A stretch of DNA of 64,000 nt from Prochilodus magdalenae (Eukaryota > Chordata > Actinopteri > Characiformes > Prochilodontidae). The position numbers and the translations under genes are program-made. Positions 57,873 to 64,000 of the stretch are shown in pieces. The DNA lies in the NCBI GenBank assembly GCA_024036415.1, contig JAMWET010004070.1:356528-420527 (forward strand). Reading direction: 5' to 3'. The notes below the pieces were generated by a model. The model was not told where the DNA came from and made no database searches. It was given only the letters and a program-made list of their open reading frames with translations. Positions within the stretch are counted from its first letter, which is position 1. Each line of letters begins with the position of its first letter.

Positions 57873-58642
57873 ATAAAACTGCTTAGTACAGGTAGGTATC
57901 AGAGTCTAAACCGCAAGGTCATAGAACTTTCCCATCTTAGCTCTACTCCCATTCGTTTTGCTCATGTCAGAGCTAGGAGACCCCATACTCACTCCTTCCC
58001 TCCCTCCTATAAGTCAAGCCCTGCCCCTTGGTACAAGCCACTCAGTTTAGCAGGGGTGTGGTGACTTCATAGAGAGAGGAAACTAGTAACTACAACCATC
58101 TTATAAACCCACATAATGCACTCAGGCCTGGATTATATCGTACTAGCAGCTATAAGTACAGTTAGCACATGTATCCTTTCACAGCTGTTCTCCATCGCAG
58201 GTTACAGGTTTGACCTCACCCCTCCCCTGAGCTAGCCGTGGGGCCTTATGCGTGGACATGCTGGATCAGCAACAACAGGTATGTATAACAGATGATCATG
58301 AATTTACACAAACACTGTCGACCTCATCACAAGTGTTCATCAAGCTACTTGACACACACATGGGTTAACTAAAACCTGAATTTAGTTTATGTGCAAATAT
58401 AAAAATTGTCCCCATCAAAAAATATAATAAATATTTAATAAATATAATTAATAAATATCATGTGTCTTTATTTTTGTTTCTAGGGAAAGCATAGCAAGTT
58501 TATTTGTATAGCACCTTTCATACACAAGGGAATTCAAAGTGCTTTAAATAAAAGGGAGAAAATAAAAAAAATATAAAAGCAAAATAAATCATTTAAAAAT
58601 CTTATCATTAAATATCATTAATATCACTAATCATCACATACA
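57873..58642. other. intron sequence
   Basis: 58498-58550 ('tttatttgtatagcacctttc', then 'attcaaagtgctttaaa') matches a 3'-end motif common in fish retroposons and resembles 63724-63760. No gene. Confidence 0.35.
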
Positions 58643-60640
58643 CCATACACCAAAATTGTTCCCTTGGCTGTTTATTCCTTTACCTGTGAACTAACTTTAT
58701 TCTTTCATCTATTAATCCTTTCATCTTTAGACCACTATTTTCCTTCATCCGTCCATTCCTTTATCAACACACCACTGTTCCTAGCCTTATTAATCCACCA
58801 ACATTGTTCCTTCATGCATTCCTTTATCCCTACATCACCACTGCTTCCTCATCCTCTTTCATTTACATGACGCTTCATCTGTTCATTTGTGCGTCCGTCT
58901 GTTTCTCTGCACGTCTATTGTCTGTTTGTTCATTCAAGTGTTGCTTCAGCATGTTTTCGTTTGCATGCCGCTTTGTCTGTCCATATCTTCAGTTGTATCA
59001 TTAATATTGCTAATCATTAAAGTCAATTAAATAAAATATATAGAAAAGTGAGTATAAGAATGAGGAAGTAAAGTGGCGTTATGTGAAAATGACGGTGTTT
59101 TAGACTAAGTAGAAAGCTGAAAGATTAACACACTTAAATTGAGGCTCGCTGAGCGAATAAAAGGCAAAGCCAGGTTTATTAGGCAGAGTGGCGGTTAAGT
59201 TCAGCGACAGGATCAGGACAAACATAACAGAAGGGCGAAGCCCAAGTCGGAAGGACAAGCAGAAGTCACAATCTAACAAACAAACCCAGCAGCAAACAAA
59301 ACCAATGGGGAAAACCAGCAAACAAAATGCAGACAAGCAAACGAGGTACGCACCAGTAATGCTCCCTCATTCGTTCATTCCTTTACCCAGAGGCCAACAT
59401 TGCTCCATCACTAGCTTATTCTTTTACCCATACACCAAAACTGTTCCCTCGGCTGCTTATTCCTTTATCTGTAAACTAACTTCATTCTTTCATCTATTAA
59501 TCCTTTCATCCTTAGACCACCATTTTTCCTTCATCCGTCCATTCCTTCATCAACACACCACTGTTCCTTGCCTTATTAATCCACCAACATTGTTCCTTCA
59601 TTCCTTCATGCATTCCTTTATCCCTACATCACCACTGCTCCCTCATCCTCTTTCATTTACATGATGCTTCATCTGTTCATTTGTGCGTCCGTCTGTTTCT
59701 CTGCACGTCTATTGTCTGTTTGTTCATTCAAGTGTTGCTTCAGCATGTTTTCGTTTGCATGCCGCTTTGTCTGTCCATATCTTCAGTTGTATCATTAATA
59801 TTGCTAATCATTAAAGTCAATTAAATAAAATATATATAAAAGTGAGTATAAGAATGAGGAAGTAAAGTGGCGTTATGTGAAAATGACGGTGTTTTAGACT
59901 AAGCAGAAAGCTGAAAGATTAACACACTTAAATTGAGGCTCGCTGAGCAAATAAAAGGCAAAGCCAGGGTTATTAGGCAGAGTGGCGGTTAAGTTCAGCG
60001 ATAGGATCAGGGCAAACATAACAGAAGGGCGAAGCCCAAGTCGGAAGGACAAGCAGAAGTCACAATCTAACGAACAAACCCAGCAGCAAACAAAACCAAA
60101 GGGGAAAACCAGCAAACAAAATGCAGACAAGCAAACGAGGTATGCACCAGTAATGCTCCCTCATTCGTTCATTCCTTTACCCAGAGGCCAACATTGCTCC
60201 ATCACTAGCTCATTCTTTTACCCATACACCAAAACTGTTCCCTCGGCTGCTTATTCCTTTATCTGTAAACTAACTTCATTCATTCATCTATTAATCCTTT
60301 CATCCTAAGACCACCATTTTTCCTTCATCCGTCCATTCCTTCATCAACACACCACTGTTCCTTGCCTTAATTACCCACCAACATCCATCCTTCATTCCTT
60401 CATGCATTCCTTTATCCCTGCATCACCGCTGCTCCCTCATCCTCTTTCATTTACATGATGCTTCATCTGTTCATTTGTGCGTCCGTCTGTTTCTCTGCAT
60501 GTCTATTTGTCCAAGTGTTGCTTCGGCTGACCATCTGTATGTTTGTTCAACTATTCGTTTGCATGCCGCCTTGTCTGTCCATATCTTCGTTCGTTCGTTC
60601 GTCTGCATATTTGTTCATATGGGGCTTTCATTTCTGGTTT
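58643..60640. repeat. tandem array of a ~790-bp unit, about 2.5 copies
   Basis: The phrase 'ccatacaccaaaa.tgttcc' begins units at 58643, 59428 and 60222 (periods 785 and 794 bp). Units 1 and 2 are almost identical through 'ttcatttacatga', 'gtgcgtccgtctgtttctct', 'gtgttttagactaag', 'gcggttaagttcagcga' and 'gcaaacgaggta'. Unit 3 stops matching at about 60500-60600. The repeated 78-codon minus-strand frames (59100-59336, 59894-60130) and 108-158-codon plus-strand frames are carried by the repeat and have no recognised domain; part of the unit looks retroelement-derived. Confidence 0.9.
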
Positions 60641-61560
60641 ATCCAGTTAGCATGACATAAAAAAAATGTTGGACAGGGAGCCGTCAATCAAGCTGGCTCA
60701 TTAGCCATGCCCTCACAGCATTCTTTGTACTGGAGGTTTAATATAAACACTATGTCCTGTACACAATCATTTATAACACCTACAGAGCCTGCTATTGGAC
60801 AGTCGGACGATACTGGAACTCCTTTGGTGCTAAACGAAATCATTTTTAAGCCAGTGTTTAAAGAAAACAGGTTTCCCATTAGAGAGAAGGAGCATTTCAT
60901 TTTAGAGTACTCCCAGCGTCCTCCCACCAGAGCTACTGGAGTTAAACAGCACACCTTTTATACTATCCATAAATACAGCACTTATTTTTCAGCAACACTC
61001 GCGGCCGTTTATTTGTTCCGGTAAGAAGAGACATTTTGAGTGCACACTTGCAGCCAATCAGCCGTCAGTCATCAGTTTCAAACAATTACCACGTTCCCGA
61101 ATGGAGTAATAACGAGCCTCGGAGGGCCAGTTGGCTCCTTTTTGCCGGGCTTTTTTTCCACATTTATTTTTCCTCCTCCGTCCATTCCCTGCCGCCCCGT
61201 GTTTATCACACACCCTGGACAGTTCATTTATTGCCGGGCCCGTCTCCAGAAATATTGCCGCGACCTTGAGGCCTTCAAACTCAATTTGGGTGTCCTCTAT
61301 TCAATATAACTATATCGGAGAGTGTGGTTTTATTTGGAGCTTTTATTACTTGTTAATAATACATGGAGGGTGCTGGGAGGGTCGCCAGGTGGGTATGGAG
61401 CGATCACCTCAGGGGGGAACCTATTTTAGTGTAATTTCTCTTTTTCTGTGGGCCAGTCTGTGTGCTGCATGATTAGGGTCATCCCTACCAGATTATTGAC
61501 CCTTCTGTTTGACTAGCCTCATAGAAATGGCTGGGCTCAATCAGAGACCGCCCTTAAAGC
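60641..61560. other. candidate conserved non-coding element cluster
   Basis: Repeat-free, balanced stretch with 'gccgtcaatcaagctggctc' + 'attagcc', 'ggagtaataacgagcctcgg' and 'cttgttaataatacatggag'. Overlapping short frames on both strands (60688-61472) have no domain. Inference from appearance. Confidence 0.33.
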
Positions 61561-61734
61561 CTTTTGTTGTTTCCAGTCAAAACAATAGAGTACAAATTCC
61601 TCTTTTAGCAGACCATATGCAGCTTTTTCCTCGTTCCTGTCAAAACAGTTATATTATACATATTTTAGGGAGCAGGGCTCAGATCCTGTATGAGCTACGA
61701 AATCAGACTGCTACTGATTTCTAGCCAGGATCTG

Positions 61735-62145
61735 ATAAAGGATTGCACTTTAACTTTAACTGGTGTACTTGAACATCCAGCTGTGCACTTATGTATCTAT
61801 ATTTATTTATCTATACTGAACATCTGTACTAAGCTGTTCAGCTGTTACCTGAACACCTGCACTGTACACTTTATATATCTATACTGTTTACAACCACATA
61901 CTTACTGATACTGTTCTTACTCCCTGTGCATGCCCTGTACACGTACTGTACTGTTTACACACAATCATATTATATATATATATATATATACACACATACA
62001 TATATACACATATACACATTATATATATCACATACATACATATATATACACATACATACACACATATATATATATACACATATATACATACATACTGTAT
62101 AACCCTATATTGGTATAATGACAGTAACATTGAATTTAATTATGT
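61735..62145 (+). mobile_element. LINE 3' UTR-like sequence with (TA)/(CA) microsatellite
   Basis: 'gcactttaactttaact', 'atctatactgaacatctgta', 'cacctgcactgtacacttta' are typical of fish LINE 3' UTRs (compare 5380-5480). The TA/CATA-rich run at 61968-62096 sits inside it. No coding part is left. Confidence 0.4.
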
Positions 62146-62489
62146 TTATGTACACTACATGCTTCTGTAGGGTCTACAATAAAACAGGCGGTTGGTTATT
62201 CTTTTTATTTATATTATTATTTACATTATAGCTCCGCTCTCTCTTAGCCATGCATGTCTAATAAATGTATATATCAGAGAATTTCTACAGACCCCTCCCG
62301 TCTTTATATATTCTGTATTTTGCGTATATTTTGTGTATTTTGTATTTAATATAATGCTTTAAATATCACTTTATTATAATATGTTTAGTATGTATATAAT
62401 ATTTAGAAGATGAGTGAGTGAGTGATCAATGAGGAAGTTTGCAACAAGTGGCTGTAAAAATCCATACACCCAAGCCAAACCCCACAGGT
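62146..62489. other. AT-rich intron sequence
   Basis: No gene or defined repeat. Confidence 0.35.
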
Positions 62490-62890
62490 CAGTAGGACCT
62501 CGTCCAGCAAGCCCTGGATTGCCGTCCTAGTCTTTACGGAACCAGATATATGAAATATGGAATCTTGAACATTTTTAACCAAAAGGTGCAGTCTAGGTGG
62601 GCTTATTGAGAAGCTCCCCTGCAACGGGGGTCTGGGCAGAGCCATGACTCAATGAAAACAAGAACAATCGACTTCAAGCTGTACATGATTATAGGGTCTT
62701 ATGCTCTATCTCCACACATGCATAACATTTTATTAAAGTTGTTGGGAAACTGGATATAATGACCTTCAATATGTGAAGTCTAAATTTGATCTTTAAAAGT
62801 TCTGATTGGTGGAGAAATGTTAGAATGAAGCTGGATCACATTGTTAGCTTTCAGGAATCCAGAGATACAGACCCCAACAGTCACCAATTT
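62490..62890. repeat. unclassified interspersed repeat 'R', copy 2
   Basis: Homologous word order to 29635-30110: 'agccctggat', 'acggaaccaga', 'caatgaaaacaagaacaatc', 'atagggtcttatgctct', 'ctggatcacattgttagc'. Diverged, same orientation. Confidence 0.5.
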
Positions 62891-62934
62891 TCTACCCTGC
62901 AGTGTCCATGTTCAACATGACCAGGAACCAGCCA

Positions 62935-63655
62935 ACATCAAGCTTGGTGTTATTGCCGAGCAGAGTAGTTGACATGTGGACAAGCTTGTTCCACCCCTAC
63001 TGCACACTGCAACTAGAACCTTCGCAGGAACCAAGGAATCCAAACCCTGAAAAACCCAGACAATTATTCCCCCTTCACCGCACTTTACTGTTATGCATCT
63101 AGCTATCATTCTCCTGGCATCCTCCAAACCCAGATTCATCTGTCAGACTGCCAGATGGTGAAGCATGATTCATCACCGTAGAGAACATGTTTCCCTGGCT
63201 CCAGAGCCCAGTGGCAGTGCTTTACATGACAATAGCCAATGCTCAGCATTGCACATAGAGATCTTAGGGTAGTGTGCAACTCCTCAGCCATGGAAACCCA
63301 ATGGAAAGCCCAGGATGCACACGTTGTGCTTTCAGAGAAACACTCTGTAGTGAGTCATAGGCATTTTGTTATGACACATTTTAGAACTCAATAGCTCCAT
63401 GTGTGAGCTTACATGGTCTCCCACTTCCTGGATACGCAGTTGCTCCACAGTACTTCCATAATTTCTCTTACAGATGACCAGGGAAGTGCTAGCAAAACAG
63501 AAATTCCCAAACACTTACTTGTGTAAACGGTAGCATCATGTGACAGTGGCACATTTAAAGTCCCTATGTGCTTGATTTCATACACCAGTTGGCTAAAACA
63601 CTTGAGCTCTATAATTAGGAGTGTGTCCATGTCATTTTGGCCATACGCAGGCATA
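62935..63655 (-). mobile_element. decayed Tc1-like transposon
   Basis: 'agactgccagatggtgaagc', 'gattcatcaccgtagagaac', 'gctccagagcccagtggcag', 'agatcttagg' and 'gccatggaaaccca' follow the order of a fish Tc1-like transposase gene read on the minus strand. The right end 'gtgtgtccatgtcattttgg' + 'ccatac' (about 63620-63646) matches the terminal-repeat region of that kind of element. Many frameshifts; inactive. Confidence 0.65.
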
Positions 63656-63676
63656 TTTACATAAACTATGCTATAG

Positions 63677-63690
63677 TAATAATAATAATA

Positions 63691-63720
<30 letters not shown>
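63677..63720. repeat. (AAT)n microsatellite
   Basis: AAT triplets with one interruption. Confidence 0.95.
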
Positions 63721-63721
<1 letters not shown>

Positions 63722-64000
63722 GGTTACACTTCTATAGCACCTTTCACATACCCAAGTATTCTTTACAATCTCAAAAAAACAAACAAAAAATAATCATGAA
63801 TTATGAACATGTTCAGAGAAAAGATGGACGGAAAGAGAGGGACAAGTGCGAATAAATGAAGGTAGGGCCTTCCAGAGTGTGTGTGGTGGGGGGGGGGGGG
63901 GAAAGAACAGCCAGGGAGGAAAGAACAGCCAGGGACCAGAGTCAGAGGCCCCTAGCTTACATGATGGGGCATAAGGATGCATTAGAGCCAACAGATAGCT
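63721..64000. repeat. retroposon-type fragment with poly(G) and short tandem
   Basis: 'acttctatagcacctttcac' resembles a common fish repeat. A G run lies at 63888-63900, followed by a tandem of 'gaaagaacagccaggga' (two units). It runs off the window. Confidence 0.4.

Larger units (their letters stand above)
53789..64000 (-). other. brinp1: upstream brinp1 intron, partial
   Basis: All sequence to the right of the penultimate exon should be intron preceding it, because transcription is right to left and the exons encoding the signal peptide, MACPF domain and the segment before DEFKSF are not visible here. I looked on the minus strand for the conserved cysteine-rich peptide expected just before this exon and saw none. 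Contents: a LINE end, a SINE, local and tandem duplications, a MITE and a Tc1 remnant. Confidence 0.6.

Noticed and set aside
59100..60130. Two near-identical 78-codon minus-strand frames, possibly a duplicated gene
   Set aside because: They are carried by the ~790-bp tandem repeat and have no domain or splice structure. Their similarity reflects the DNA duplication.
60707..61024. A 105-codon frame that looks protein-like
   Set aside because: No recognised family; overlapping frames of similar length exist on the other strand. Non-coding conservation is more likely.

Overview
The window looks like nuclear DNA from a ray-finned (teleost) fish. It is about 63% AT by eye, dense in (TA)n, (GATA)n, (AAT)n and (CA)n microsatellites, and full of repeat families typical of fish: tRNA-derived SINEs with the 'GGATAAGAGCGTC' tail, 5'-truncated LINEs, Tc1-like transposons, hAT-like and palindromic MITEs, and a Gypsy-type solo LTR. 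Nothing bacterial or viral is visible. The species cannot be named from the sequence.

Only one protein-coding gene is supported. It is the 3' part of brinp1 (BMP/retinoic acid-inducible neural-specific protein 1, also DBC1/DBCCR1/FAM5A), read on the minus strand. The penultimate coding exon lies at 53566-53788 and the large terminal coding exon at 33336-34476. They are separated by an intron of about 19.1 kb with good GT/AG boundaries that restore the reading frame. Together they give roughly the C-terminal 60% of the protein (about 454 residues). A probable 3' UTR runs to about 32.2 kb. The signal-peptide and MACPF exons should lie to the right of the window (beyond 64000); none was found in 53.8-64 kb.

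Layout: 1-32.2 kb is intergenic DNA downstream of brinp1. It holds a LINE end, a degenerate tandem array, a hAT-like element, a LINE with a (CTAT)n tail, a large foldback palindrome at 6.0-6.5 kb, MITEs, a solo LTR, SINEs, Tc1 remnants and some repeat-free stretches that could be regulatory. 32.2-34.5 kb is the 3' UTR and terminal exon. 34.5-53.6 kb is the intron, carrying an inverted second copy of the hAT-like element, Tc1 fragments, SINEs, two copies of an unclassified ~330-bp repeat, and a complete but internally deleted Tc1-like element with inverted ends. 53.8-64 kb is the upstream intron, with a local duplication at 55.6-56.6 kb and a young ~790-bp tandem array at 58.6-60.6 kb.

No new multi-gene system was found. 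The most interesting signals are structural: the foldback palindrome, the paired hAT-like elements sharing the start of a lost ORF, the shared internal deletion in two Tc1 copies, nested insertions, and several local duplications. Conserved non-coding elements are proposed only from appearance and need alignment to other fish.
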